Positions 27,601 through 35,950 of a stretch of 64,000 bases of DNA are shown here, piece after piece. The notes beneath the pieces were generated by a model. It ran no database searches and had not been told where the DNA came from. It worked only from the letters and a program-made list of their open reading frames with translations. Every line of letters starts with the position of its first letter. The stretch's first letter is position 1. A program made the translations under genes and the position numbers. Location: positions 22,750,586 to 22,814,585 of the forward strand of contig CM041550.1 of the NCBI GenBank assembly GCA_023238725.1. Reading direction: 5' to 3'. The DNA comes from Scortum barcoo (taxonomy: Eukaryota; Chordata; Actinopteri; Centrarchiformes; Terapontidae).

Positions 27601-30032
27601 TGCATCCAGCGATTCTGCGAAGGACGAAGTTCCCAAACCCAAAGTTTTGCGCAAAACTGCATCTTTCAGTCAAGGTGATTCAGAACCCATTGCTTTACAC
27701 CGCCGATCAGGAGCTCCCTTGGAGATTCCCTTGGCACATGTAGAAGAGAGAAGGCTCAAGGAGGCTATATCTATGTCATCTCTCACTGAGCAAACCAAGC
27801 TAGACTCTCGTCCAGTGACTCCCAGGGAACCTTCGCCAAAACCACCAACACCAGAGTCTGTTGTGCAGGAAAGTCCAACCAAAACAGAAAGCGAGGAATC
27901 ATTCATGGAGAAAGAGATGAAGCTTGATGAGACTATGAGTGAAAAGATGGATGGACTGACTACAGATAGTAATTTTGATGAGAGATCAAGCACAAGTGGT
28001 TTCTCAGAGAAGGACATGAGCATATCAGAGGAACCAATGATTGAATCAGAGTATACAAGCCAGAGAATTCCAACACCTCCTCTTGTGGCCCAAAGCTCCA
28101 AACTAGAAGAAAAAATGGAAGAAGAAGAAGAAGAAGAAGAAGGAGAAAAAGAGCAAGAAGAAAAAGAAGATATTATGAAAGAAAAGGAAAGTGATATCAG
28201 TATTGCTGAATCAAATGCTAAAGAAAATGTAGAAGTTTCTGAAGAAAGGATAGAAGGAATAGATATGCCTGCAAAATCTTCTGATATGATCATAACCACA
28301 AGCTCAGTTATCATGAAACCAACACAAGAATATTCCCATTCCCCAGGAATTGTGTCAACTTGTGAAACAGACTCACTTCCTGCTCGAGTTGTTCTTCCAG
28401 ATGGCAGGACCTCAGCCTATGCCAGTATTATGCAGACCATCATGGTCCCTTCACTTCAGCCTTTAAGTGACCAATCTTTAGGCCCATCTACACCTGTTAT
28501 TTTTCCAGCCCTCTCGTCATCCTCAACATTTTTACCACCATCTTCACCTGCCAGCATGTCCTCTATTTCACCCGGTCCACCAAAACCAGCCATTATCTCA
28601 ACCACTGAGCACCCTGCTGTATACTCCCGGGTAGCGTCACCAGAAATGATCACTAAAGAGCCCAGTCCACCAAAGACCACCACACAATCATCATCCCAAC
28701 AAGAGTTCTCAGCAGGAGCTGAATTAGAGGACATTAGCTCTGAAAAGGTCTTTGAGGCCCGCTTCAAAAAACGTGAGTCTTCCCTCTCAAGAAGTCTAAA
28801 ATTTCTGTCACGGTCAAAGAATGAGGACACAGCACAAGCAACTTCATCAGACTCTACAGAGTCAGGTGAAGAGATATACAGACCTGGGCCAATTGGTGCA
28901 CCATTGGAAGTAGCAACAAGGAGACTTGAAGAGAAGTCAAAGTCAGTCCAGGACCTTCGTGAAGCTCAGAAGGACCAAGGCTTTATGAAAAGGCTCTCTA
29001 TGCGGCTGAAGAGAACTCCATCAGCTGAGCGCAGGGATGAATTGACCAAAGAAGAAGATTCAGTTGCTTCAAGACGTAGGCTTTCTTGGACTCTTGGCCG
29101 AAGAGGGTCACAGGACAAGAAGGAAGTAGAGATGACGCGCATGGATGGTGGAGGTGAGACAGTGGAACAAGATGAAAAGGATCTTAAGAAACCTAATGAA
29201 TCACCGGTGCTGGCAATGCGTAGAAAGATTGAATCAACTGTGGCTGGGATCTCCACAAGAATTCGCAGCTACTCAGAGGAAAGGAGAGCATCAGAGGACT
29301 CCAAGGAATCCAAGAGGACACCAATTCTTTCCATGCTTCGTCGTTCAACATCAGAGAGCCGTGCTATGAAGGTTACCAGTGTTCCTCAGAACCAGCTGGC
29401 ATCTCAGGCCAGTAATGGTGCCTCATCAGAGTCTCTAGACTCTATGTCCAGCCTGAAGTCAGAAGCATCAAAGGGTATGAAACAATTACTTATAGATCTA
29501 GAAATTTGACTTCATTATTGCCAGTAGAATACTGTGAGTTGCACTTTCTTAAATGCATGATTGATTTATGTTCTGTTTTTTTTGTAAAAAGGTATGGAGG
29601 TTGAGCGTCGATCCCGCTGGGATCGATGGGGCCTGACCAGAGGGAGGCGAGACAAAACAGTATCACAGCCTGATATACCAACAGCAATCTCCAGAGATAA
29701 TAGTTCCCTACGGTCACGCCAGTACTCCAGACTGGCTTCTGGTAAGTCACACAAGAGTGTGAAGAAAAGGGGAGCTTAAAGCAATAGTCAGACATTTTGG
29801 AAGATATGCTTAATCACTATCTTCCCTATTGTTACATCTGAAAAATACTCTTCTATTTGCCTCTTAAATAAATGGCTAGAGCTAGCAGCCAGTTAGTTTA
29901 TTTTAGCAGAGAGAGTGGACACTGCAATGTTGTAACAACTCTTGCCTTATGTTATCTTTCTTTAATATTATATCTTATATATGCTACATAGCCTAGCAGG
30001 CCTACCTGAACACACGTACATGTGAAGCCTTC

Positions 30033-30064
<32 letters not shown>

Positions 30065-33000
30065 CTCTTTATAACAACAGCAAAAGTTAAAGGGGGGGGC
30101 AATGTGATGGAAGAGCACAAAGACAAATTTCCTAGCTGTGCCTAGGCCAGATGTTGTTTGTTGGTTCTAGTGATTTTAGTCTTAATCACGTCTGGGTACA
30201 ATAAATCAGAACTGTTAATTTGTCTGATCAATACATTGTATTGGCACAATTTAAATGGTCTTATGTCTTTTGCTTTTAGATTTTCCTCCGGTATTCCATA
30301 TCAAGCTGAGAGATCATGTCCTGCTGGAGGGAGATCCAGTCACACTCAGTTGTCTTCCAGCAGGCAGCCCCCACCCACACATCTCCTGGATGAAAGGTAA
30401 GGATCTCTGATGTAAATAATATCAGTATTACCGAACTGACAGTCTCAGAGATGAATGGTCGGAGTCACTTAGCTTTCTAATTACAATAATTTACATAATT
30501 TTTCTGTGGTGCATGATTGCAGAGACATAATGATGGAATTGCCTCTCGCTACGTACTCACATATGGTACCATGACAACCACTGTTGCATACAGTGCACAT
30601 ACACTCTATAGCAGATAAGATAAACAATTGAGATTCCTAATTACTTTAGAAACTGATTAGACCAAAGAGTTATGTGCATGACAGCCTTCTGATAAGTATA
30701 ATTTCTTCCAGAATATTTTTCATCTCAACAGAACTTTATTTGAATAGTTAACACTCCTCATCCTTTTAGTCCTCATTTTTAAGTAAACGTAATGGTAATA
30801 TGGTCATTTATTGTAATAAAAGACCATTTCTATGCATGTGTGTTTCCTCAGATAAGAAGCCCCTGGAAATTGATGCTAGGATGAACATGATCGCCTGCCC
30901 TGATGGCCGGCAGCTACTGATGATCATGCAGACCACCAAAAAGGATGCAGGAGTCTATGAATGTGTTGCTACAAACCCACTGGCCACTGTGTCCAGCTCT
31001 TGCACAATTTCTCTGGCTCGTAAGAACTGAAACACGCATCACTTTTATGTCTGTGTGACGCAGTAAACTGTTAGTTCTATATACAATATACAGTATATAC
31101 AGTATTTTAGTACTATAAATGAATGAATGCAGTAATAACTGCTGTTGCTGGATCACCAGCAGAGGGCTTTGGAAGAAAGTGTAGGTCAAGTAAAACCCAA
31201 ACAGATAAAATGTATGTAATATTGATATATTTATCTTGACAGGTCTGCCCAATCGTCCTGGAACCCCTGAAATACCTCAGAAGTACAACAACACAGCCTT
31301 GGTACTATGGAGGCCCTCAGACACCATGGCCCCTTGCACATACTCTCTGGAGAGGAGAGTAGAGGGTCAGTGTTTACCAACACTGTTTTATTCACTTTCA
31401 CTTTTTTAACAAACATTGAAAGATTTCAAGAAATGGGAGTAGCGTGTAGGATTTAGTGGCATCTAGTGGTGATGTTGCATATTGCAATGAAATGAATATC
31501 CCTCCCCTGAAAATCTTACCTTTCCATGTATGTGGGAGAACCTCTGGTGGCTGCCACTTCAGTGTAAAAACATGAAAGGCCCTCTCTTGAGCCAGTGTTT
31601 GGTTAGTCTTTTTCTGGGCTACTGTAGAAACATGGTGGTACAACATTACAGTCTCCTTGAGGGAGTACCACTTCTCTGTGTAGATATGAAAGGCTCATTC
31701 TAAACAAAGAAAAACATAGTGATTCTTAGTTTTACATGATTATACACGAATGAAAAGATAATTATGAATAATATATTTCATTATGCCAGTAGATCCCCTC
31801 AATCTTACACACTGGTCCTTTCAGATTGAAGTCTATAGATTTTGGAAGTTTTTTACTGCAAGTTTTGAAGGGGTTACATAGATCCAAGCATTAGATTTTA
31901 AACCATATGCTGTTGGTTTCCCAAAGTATTTAGGTTTTTCTTCAAGCTACAGGACGATTAGTCCCTTTTTCCCAGTCACAACACCATGTATAAACTTTGG
32001 GTATACATTTTTCACTGTGAAAAGCAAAATAAATAATACAAGGCATCATGGCGTTGCTACGACGACATGTGTGCCATAACATACAGTGGTGAAGGTGAAA
32101 TGGTATGTTTACAGCAGATGAGATTTAACAACCTGAGACACAAATACAGCAGAGCAAATTTCCCACATTTGAACATTAAACCGAATGGAAGGATTTTTTT
32201 CTTTGTATTTACAATAAATGATGTGACATATAACATGGACATATTGATGTATTTTTATTTCCCAGGTGAAACCAACTGGTTAATTGTTGCTACCGGTGTG
32301 GCAGACTGCTACTATAATGTGGTTGACTTACCAGCAGGGGGCTCCTTCAGGTTCAGGGTGGCATGTGTCAACAAAGCTGGCCAAGGCCCCTACAGTAACC
32401 TCTCAGAGGTAGTAAGCCTGGACGCTACAGGTATGTATCATATCACCTCACTGGACAATGTGTTGAAAAGGACATATCTTAGTTGTGGTCATTGCATTGC
32501 ATGTATTGTCCTTGAAGAGTATCCTTTCTCTCCTTGTCTTTCATTAGAACCAGCTAAATCCAATGCCACTGTGGTGGTCAAGACTGCCCCAGCAACTGCT
32601 CCTACCCCTACCCCTGTGGTGATGATGTCATCCATGAAAGTGCCTCCTATTAAACCAGCTCCTAGTAAATCCACTACAGTCACACCCCCACCTCCCTTAA
32701 CCTCAGCTCCTGCTCCATCTGTGGCTAAATCTGCTTCTCCAGGAACCATCAAACCTGCTGTGCAGGTTGATGCTAGCCGTTCCGCTGTTACTCCACCTAT
32801 TAGTACAGCCCCCTCCGAACAAGCTCCTGTTCAGACCACCACAGCTGTCAAAGCCACGCAAGCCAAAGCGAAGACCACACTTAGCATCAGTGTGAGCAAG
32901 CCCCAAACCAAATTGGCACCTCCCCCTACTGTCTTACCCAAACCTCAGAGTCCTGTAAATGCAATCCCACCAATAACCAACAAACCTCCTTCTCCTGTAC

Positions 33001-35950
33001 CACGACCTGCACCTGTCATCGGGAAACCCATTTCATCTGTTCCCATGTACGTGCCAACTGCAACCACTCGTGTTACTCAGCCTCAATCTCAATCTAGTTC
33101 CACCCCAACAACCACCACTCCTTCAGTCACTCCGGTGACTGTCTCACCGCCCGTGGTGGTGGTGCAGAGCTTGACCCCTGTGCTGCAGGGAGGGGACAGC
33201 CGGAGCACCCCATCTGGACGGGTCACACCATCAGGAAGAGTCACACCTTCAGGACGCAGGACACCGTTGGGTAAACCTGGAGAGGGATCTCTGCGCCAGG
33301 GGGTTCCACAGAAGCCTTACACCTTCATGGATGAGAAAGCCAGGTAAATCTAAAGAACCCATTTCAGCAAAGCTAACTCAGATGTGAGCTAATGACCACA
33401 AACTGCAGCTTGAAAACCTGTGGGGTAATTTTAAGGTTTTCAAGCTGCTACAATCAATATTTTACTTTTCAAGTCTACAGTACACCATTATCTCTAATGT
33501 TCAAGTGTTCAACTCGAATCAACTTGAATTTGAGTCCTGAAACAGGTTTTGTTAAAGTCTCACTGCACCATTTTCAACAGCAGCCTGAAGTTGTTTGCAA
33601 CAAAAAAAGTAACACCCATTGCACACTACCAGCAAGCAGACACAATTAACGACTTGCCAATGCAGGTTACAGTGGGACTTTAAACAGGTTATTTTTGAGA
33701 GCATAGTAGAGTGTTTGCTAATCAAAGAAATTCATAGCATCGGGATATAAAGAAAAGTAAGCGTTTTAAATTAAACCAATCAAAAAGTGTATCATCTTTC
33801 ATAGGATTTAACTGTTTGTTTGAGTTCTACTGTAAGGGCTGATGGTTAAATAGAAAATATCATCCACAGGAATAGAAGCTGTACATTAATTCAGATCTTT
33901 CTCTGCCTTTTTGCTCAGTTAACATATAGCATGTGAAAAACGAACCATTGACTTGTTCTTTATCATGCAGGGGTCGGTTCGGTGTGATACGTGAGTGCCG
34001 GGAAAACGCCACAGGCAACCTCTTCATGGCTAAGATTGTTCCATATGAGGCAGAGAGCAAGCAGGAGGTGCTGCAGGAGTACGACATCCTTAAGTCACTT
34101 CATCATGACAGGATCATGGCTCTGCATGAGGCTTATGTCACGCCGCGCTACCTGGTGCTCATCTCTGAGTACTGCAGTGGGAAGGAGCTGCTCTTCAGCC
34201 TCATAGACAGGTGAGACCAAACTGCTGTATTCCTTAAGTTGCTCGCTTATGTGATGGTGAAATAATTTCTGTGGTTTTCTATTGTGCTTCAGGTTCCGTT
34301 ACTCAGAGGATGACGTGGTGACCTATATTGTGCAGATCCTCCAGGGTCTGGACTACCTCCATACACGACGCATCCTCCATCTGGACATCAAGCCAGAAAA
34401 CGTCATCGTCACCTACATGAACGTCATCAAGATAATTGACTTTGGCAGTGCTCAGACTTACAACCCTCTCTTCCTCAAGCAGTTCAGCCCTCCTATTGGA
34501 ACACTGGAGTACATGTGTAAGATTTTTTCAAAGAAAAAGTAGTAACTAATCAAATGACTATGTAATGTGAAAGAGGTTGCTTGTAGTGACAGACACACAG
34601 ATAATTACCACCTGAATACAAATTCCTTTAACTATATGCTGCTTTTTAGCATCTTTCAGCTCAGTGTTTTGTTTTTATGGTCTCTCATCAGCATCATTTC
34701 TAGACACAACAGGAAGATGTTTTACAGAAAAAGTAACAATAAAGTTGCTCTGCATGAAAAAAAGTCAAAGGTCAAAATGAGTACACATGAAAGATCCTTA
34801 CTTTTTGTATTTCTTTACTTTTTGTTTGTTCTATGCAGCTCTGTTATTACAGTTGATCTGGACGGTTTATGTAACTTTGTCAGTTTTGTCAGCTATGAAA
34901 ACACAGGAGAACACTTAAAACATGAACTATGAATTCACATATTTTTAAAAAGTAATTATATTTACATAATCACAGACAAGAAGTCAACTGCAGTTTGTGT
35001 GGTACAAAGACTACTTGTAGCTGTAATTAAAGGTCTGTGTAAAATAATATAAGCTGTACATTTTTTCCTTTCTTCCTTGCAGCTCCAGAGATGTTGAAAG
35101 GGGATGTTGTGGGCCCTCCAGCTGACATCTGGAGTGTGGGCGTTCTGACTTTCATCATGTGAGTACTGCTTTCACAGCTTCCACCCAACAAGCCATCTTT
35201 AACTAGGAATGCAATAGTGTTCTTTATGTGAAATGAAGCTTATGATTAAAAATGTATCAACTGCATCTGCATTTCAGGTTTCAAGTCTTTTTCTACATAC
35301 ACTATAATTTTACATGGTGTGGACATCACTCTATATTGATGTAATTTACAACATATCTATTGAACTGTAGATTTCGTACATTATTGATTTTTTTTTAGCT
35401 GTCTACACTAAAAAAACTGTTAAGTGTCAAAACTCCCCCCTCCTCCAGGTTGAGCGGTAGGTCACCTTTCATTGAGAATGATCCTCAGGAGACTGAAGCC
35501 AGGATCCAGGCGGCGAAGTTTGACCTCTCTAAACTCTATCAGAATGTGTCCCAAAGTGCCTCTCTGTTTCTTAAGAAGATCCTCTGTAGCTACCCTTGGT
35601 AAGCTATATGGTAATTCCCATATTGTGCTGACACATAATGTTACAGCAAAATGAATATTGAATAATTGCATCCTCACTGTGTGGTCTTCAACAGGGCCCG
35701 ACCCTCCATTAAGGACTGCTTCAATAACTCCTGGCTTCAAGATGCCTACCTGATGCGCCTTCGTAGGCAGACTCTCACCTTTACTACCACACGTCTCAAG
35801 GAATTCTTGGCCGACCAGCAGCGCAGGCGAGAGGCGGTGGCCACCAAGCACAAAGTTCTCCTGCGGTCCTACCAGAGCTCGCCACAAACCCCCACCAGTC
35901 CCGCCACGCCAAATGTGCCAACTTCACCCGCCACACCTGTCACCCAGTGA
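3233..35950 (+). CDS. speg: speg, striated muscle preferentially expressed protein kinase (41 exons)
   Basis: Giant muscle kinase of the MLCK/obscurin-like family. In mammals it sits at the triad and sarcoplasmic reticulum of striated muscle, acts with junctophilin-2, RyR and SERCA, and its loss causes centronuclear myopathy. Exons: 3233-3650, 13812-13898, 14326-14398, 14558-16110, 16272-16415, 16534-16716, 17359-17525, 17813-17901, 18941-19116, 19339-19599, 19807-19965, 20198-20387, 20473-20702, 21593-21712, 22245-22349, 22709-22915, 23004-23127, 23462-23634, 23718-23830, 23998-24166, 24299-24395, 24621-24821, 25064-25121, 25255-25332, 25539-25711, 25795-25821, 25974-26126, 26384-26426, 26560-26628, 26729-29474, 29592-29741, 30280-30396, 30852-31019, 31243-31365, 32266-32430, 32548-33343, 33971-34210, 34293-34516, 35083-35158, 35449-35598, 35695-35950. 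Every phase matches and the total is 10,851 nt (3,616 aa). Domain order follows human SPEG (about 3,267 aa, also 41 exons): Ig1, disordered region, Ig2-6, FnIII, Ig7-8, kinase 1, long linker, Ig9, FnIII, linker, kinase 2. Confidence 0.96.
6907..7520. repeat. Paired degenerate dispersed repeat fragments
   Basis: Two related blocks, about 6920-7030 and 7395-7510, share the order CCAyTTGGGGG, TGTAAACA, GAxxTATTATC, AAGTTGxTTTGG. Between them lies an inverted relative of the 61640 repeat (TTTTGGTCTCCACCAACTCA). Probably nested remnants of one family. Confidence 0.45.
8960..9395. mobile_element. MITE with about 28-bp terminal inverted repeats
   Basis: The left end CCATAGACTGTATATAAATA is mirrored by the right end TATATACAGTCTATGG. 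Over 28 bp the two ends differ at only two positions. Sub-terminal parts also match (AAGTGAAGCCAAAA left; TTTTTGGCTTCACTTTTTGG right, inverted). About 436 bp with no transposase. This element type is widespread in teleosts. No clean target duplication is seen. Confidence 0.75.
9544..9645. repeat. GGCA-type tetranucleotide repeat with retroelement-like end
   Basis: GGCA/GGCG/GGAC units (9544-9593) abut TTAATTGATCCCTGGAGGGA, resembling the ATTGATCCC...GGGAATTC end of fish retroelements. Confidence 0.5.
13812..14398 (+). CDS. speg: speg exons 2-3: short acidic segment
   Basis: Exon 2 (13812-13898) reads DSETTEDEGGDQFETKEDSG and continues acidic. Exon 3 (14326-14398) reads DTVMDKCAEDDNRTHGHEDH and ends SNTTR across the junction. 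Both are acidic, disordered-type segments between Ig1 and the large basic exon 4. Exon 3 ends at a GC donor (AG|GCAAGA), not GT. Using it keeps the reading frame into exon 4, and no usable in-frame GT follows before a stop codon. Confidence 0.85.
14558..16110 (+). CDS. speg: speg exon 4: large disordered Ser/Pro/Arg-rich region
   Basis: Encodes about 518 residues (193-710) with no folded domain. It is rich in basic-serine motifs (RRRSLDIPE, RSWAGFNRAGSVDSDD, SRESSREDLREAL), SP/TP sites and a Gln-rich tract (about 15361-15420). This matches the long low-complexity region between Ig1 and Ig2 in mammalian SPEG. The acceptor is ATTTCAG|G and the donor is TTAG|GTCAGT. Probably a regulatory, phosphorylated linker that binds partners. 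Confidence 0.93.
16272..16716 (+). CDS. speg: speg exons 5-6: Ig2
   Basis: Exon 5 (16272-16415) begins with the conserved phrase DSSDDSYVSAEEDPMEGP, then the Ig strand GADVLLKCIIAGTPAPE. Exon 6 (16534-16716) supplies VTWTKDN and the C-terminal Ig half ending DGGKYCVTAVNQVGRAFSS. The intron splits the Ig fold just before the core tryptophan, as in many titin-like Ig domains. Residues about 711-819. Confidence 0.94.
17033..17103 (+). promoter_or_regulatory. speg: Candidate internal (APEG-1-like) promoter in speg intron 6
   Basis: A cluster of muscle-type signals lies about 260 bp upstream of exon 7. There is a degenerate CArG-like site (17033-17042, two mismatches), an E-box CAGCTG (17043-17048), a palindromic X-box/RFX-type site GTTACCATAGCAAC (17065-17078) and a TATAAA (17098-17103). 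The mammalian APEG-1 transcript starts just upstream of the homologous exons, and its promoter is known to use an E-box. The sites are read directly; the promoter role is inferred. Confidence 0.4.
17359..19116 (+). CDS. speg: speg exons 7-9: Ig3, the APEG-1 domain
   Basis: Exon 7 (17359-17525) is an acidic linker ending RFRKPPVFL. Exon 8 (17813-17901) carries VIEGQEVTMSVRISGQPKP. Exon 9 (18941-19116) carries LRDRVTVK and SDSGIYTCKIINEYGTKQC. Together they form the Ig domain that in mammals is also produced alone as APEG-1 from an internal promoter. The fish sequence aligns with mammalian APEG-1 by eye (GQDV/GQEV, KAVNEYG/KIINEYG). Exon 7 has an in-frame ATG at 17397 that could start such a short form. 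Confidence 0.93.
19268..19273 (+). terminator. speg: AATAAA in speg intron 9, possible APEG-1-like poly(A) signal
   Basis: If exon 9 is read through its donor, the frame continues 12 codons to a TAA at 19155-19157. This AATAAA follows about 110 nt later. That arrangement would end a short transcript made of exons 7-9 plus retained intron. Confidence 0.3.
19339..20387 (+). CDS. speg: speg exons 10-12: Ig4 and Ig5
   Basis: Exon 10 (19339-19599) encodes a whole Ig domain with AGETVLFECHVIGP, VDWLADGK and DDSGTYVCKLS. Exons 11 (19807-19965) and 12 (20198-20387) encode Ig5: EGRNARFDCKVSGTPSPKV, then SLIISHVTNDDEGFYTVTA. Ig5 has Val where the second cysteine of the fold normally sits (FYTVTARN), as is common in I-set domains. 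Residues about 964-1166. Confidence 0.94.
19611..19725. mobile_element. Solo terminal fragment of a Tc1-like transposon in speg intron 10
   Basis: Contains AATCCATTTTGGAATAAGGC and ends GTGAATACTTTCCGGATACA CTGTA, a terminal sequence well known from fish Tc1-like copies. Only one end is present, so it is a truncated relic. Confidence 0.6.
20473..21712 (+). CDS. speg: speg exons 13-14: Ig6
   Basis: Exon 13 (20473-20702) starts with an acidic proline-rich linker (IPEEPEVPENEVERF), then PDFIKPLYDLDVIEGKEAVL and the core WFHNGKR. Exon 14 (21593-21712) completes the fold with SLVIRSVCHAHGGVYKSVIS. Phases agree across the 890-bp intron. Residues about 1167-1283. Confidence 0.94.
22245..22915 (+). 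CDS. speg: speg exons 15-16: first fibronectin type III domain
   Basis: Exon 15 (22245-22349) begins DILPDPPDGTPVIESITGKT and has the FnIII core LSWKKPRRLD. Exon 16 (22709-22915) has SSLMYAIQQQ, the Leu/Tyr pattern of the F strand (VRYAFRVLTITSKAFSKPS) and the closing strand. Residues about 1284-1387. Position between Ig6 and Ig7 matches mammalian SPEG. Confidence 0.93.
23004..24166 (+). CDS. speg: speg exons 17-20: Ig7 and Ig8
   Basis: Exons 17 (23004-23127) and 18 (23462-23634) encode Ig7: PEIVYVMENQSVTITITL, core AVIWKR, then ADIGEMTFVASNKYGSDSC. Exons 19 (23718-23830) and 20 (23998-24166) encode Ig8: GETPRFAVVVEGKPIPDILW, then EDSGVYTCTARNLAGSVSC. Ig8 sits directly before kinase 1. Residues about 1388-1580. 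Confidence 0.94.
24299..26628 (+). CDS. speg: speg exons 21-29: kinase domain 1
   Basis: Ser/Thr kinase fold at about residues 1605-1862. Visible motifs: glycine loop EIGRGAFSYV, ATP-anchoring Lys in AAKFIS, catalytic loop HLDIKPDN (HRD changed to HLD, as in mammalian SPEG and other family members), DFG in RICDFGNA, SPE for APE, DIWSIGVV and CLTGVSPFAGEND. The domain ends LRPDTQECLRHPWFK, then TLSKGKAISTEALRKFVSRR. Exons: 24299-24395, 24621-24821, 25064-25121, 25255-25332, 25539-25711, 25795-25821, 25974-26126, 26384-26426, 26560-26628. All catalytic residues look intact, so it is probably active. The 27-nt exon 26 is a microexon-size piece. Intron 22 looks U12-type. Confidence 0.95.
24822..25063 (+). 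other. speg: U12-type intron (speg intron 22)
   Basis: The donor reads GTATCCTTA directly after exon 22, matching the minor-spliceosome consensus RTATCCTTT. Upstream of the acceptor, AGCCTTAAT (25044-25052) fits the U12 branch site (TTCCTTRAY), with the branch A about 12 nt from the AG. There is no pyrimidine tract before the AG (TTCATTATTAAG), as expected for U12 introns. The protein frame across the junction (IITE-I-CHEEMLDR) matches SPEG kinase 1. Confidence 0.8.
26729..29741 (+). CDS. speg: speg exons 30-31: long phospho-serine-rich linker
   Basis: Exon 30 (26729-29474) is 2.7 kb with an open frame throughout (915 codons). It carries repeated basic-x-x-Ser motifs (LRRGSSMESD, LRRGGSADSA, LLRGGSVDNK, LTRAASSDSA, LRKTASFSQG, MKRLSMRLKRTPSAERRD, RRSTSES), a Glu-rich tract (about 28108-28190) and a Pro/Ser-rich segment (28450-28700). 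Exon 31 (29592-29741) continues RWDRWGLTRGRRDK. Such RxxS sites are typical of AKT-type kinases and 14-3-3 binding; mammalian SPEG has the same kind of inter-kinase region. No folded domain is seen. Confidence 0.94.
29775..29915 (-). mobile_element. Dispersed teleost repeat in speg intron 31
   Basis: CAATAGTCAGACATTTTGGA followed by TATGCTTAATCACT is the inverted counterpart of the ending at 56440-56465 (reverse complement GGAATAGTTCAACATTTTGA). Confidence 0.5.
30033..30065. repeat. (AT)n(AC)n microsatellite in speg intron 31
   Basis: About 11 AT units followed by AC units. Confidence 0.9.
30280..31019 (+). CDS. speg: speg exons 32-33: Ig9
   Basis: Exon 32 (30280-30396) reads DFPPVFHIKLRDHVLLEGDP and continues to the core tryptophan HISWMK. 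Exon 33 (30852-31019) reads DKKPLEIDARMNMIACPDGR and ends with the Ig signature KDAGVYECVATNPLATVSSS. Residues about 2846-2940. It precedes FnIII-2 and kinase 2, as in mammals. Confidence 0.94.
31243..32430 (+). CDS. speg: speg exons 34-35: second fibronectin type III domain
   Basis: Exon 34 (31243-31365) reads RLPNRPGTPEIPQKYNNTAL, then VLWRPSDTMAPCTYSLERRV. Exon 35 (32266-32430) reads GETNWLIVATGVADCYYNVV, then GSFRFRVACVNKAGQGPYSN. Together they give the FnIII WRPxD and RVxxxNxxGxGPYS pattern. Residues about 2941-3036. Confidence 0.94.
31435..31823. mobile_element. MITE-like element in speg intron 34
   Basis: The left end GTGTAGGATTTAGTGGCATC and the right end AATCTTACACACTGG are imperfect inverted repeats. 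The inner sequence CATCTAGTGGTGATGTTGCA matches a very common fish element from memory. No coding capacity. Confidence 0.6.
32548..33343 (+). CDS. speg: speg exon 36: Pro/Thr/Ser linker before kinase 2
   Basis: Encodes about 265 residues of low complexity, rich in Pro, Thr, Ser, Ala and Val with few charged residues. Near the 3' end (about 33208-33270) there is a short tandem repeat of TPSGRV units ending TPSGRRTPLGKPG. It then runs into QKPYTFMDEKAR, the start of kinase 2. The open frame upstream of 32548 is intronic. Confidence 0.93.
33971..35950 (+). CDS. speg: speg exons 37-41: kinase domain 2 and C-terminus
   Basis: Ser/Thr kinase fold at about residues 3295-3555. Motifs: glycine loop ARGRFGVI (first glycine replaced by Ala, as in mammals), MAKIVPYE with the ATP Lys, catalytic loop HLDIKPEN, DFG in IIDFGSAQ, SPEMLKGD, DIWSVGVL, IMLSGRSPFIENDPQE and ARPSIKDCFNNSWLQD. 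Exons: 33971-34210, 34293-34516, 35083-35158, 35449-35598, 35695-35950. The tail is basic, then TP/SP-rich, ending PVTQ before TGA at 35948-35950. Catalytic residues are intact. A recognisable αC-type Glu (QEVLQEYDIL) is present. Confidence 0.95.

Larger units (their letters stand above)
13899..35694 (+). other. speg: speg introns longer than 300 bp
   Basis: Introns 2 (13899-14325), 6 (16717-17358, candidate internal promoter), 8 (17902-18940), 13 (20703-21592), 14 (21713-22244), 15 (22350-22708), 17 (23128-23461), 31 (29742-30279), 32 (30397-30851), 34 (31366-32265, MITE), 36 (33344-33970) and 38 (34517-35082). Except for the repeats and signals listed separately, I see nothing in them. Confidence 0.7.

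Noticed and set aside
27670..28314. 214-codon open frame on the - strand
   Set aside because: It is the antisense shadow of speg exon 30. Its Ser runs are the complement of the Glu-rich tract on the coding strand.
32067..32547. Upstream part of the 426-codon frame that contains speg exons 35 and 36
   Set aside because: The frame reads through introns. Acceptors at 32265 and 32547 and the donor at 32430 define the real exons with matching phases.
25255..34400. Idea that the speg kinases are pseudokinases because HRD is HLD
   Set aside because: The catalytic Asp, the ATP Lys and the DFG Asp are all present in both domains. HLD is normal in this family.
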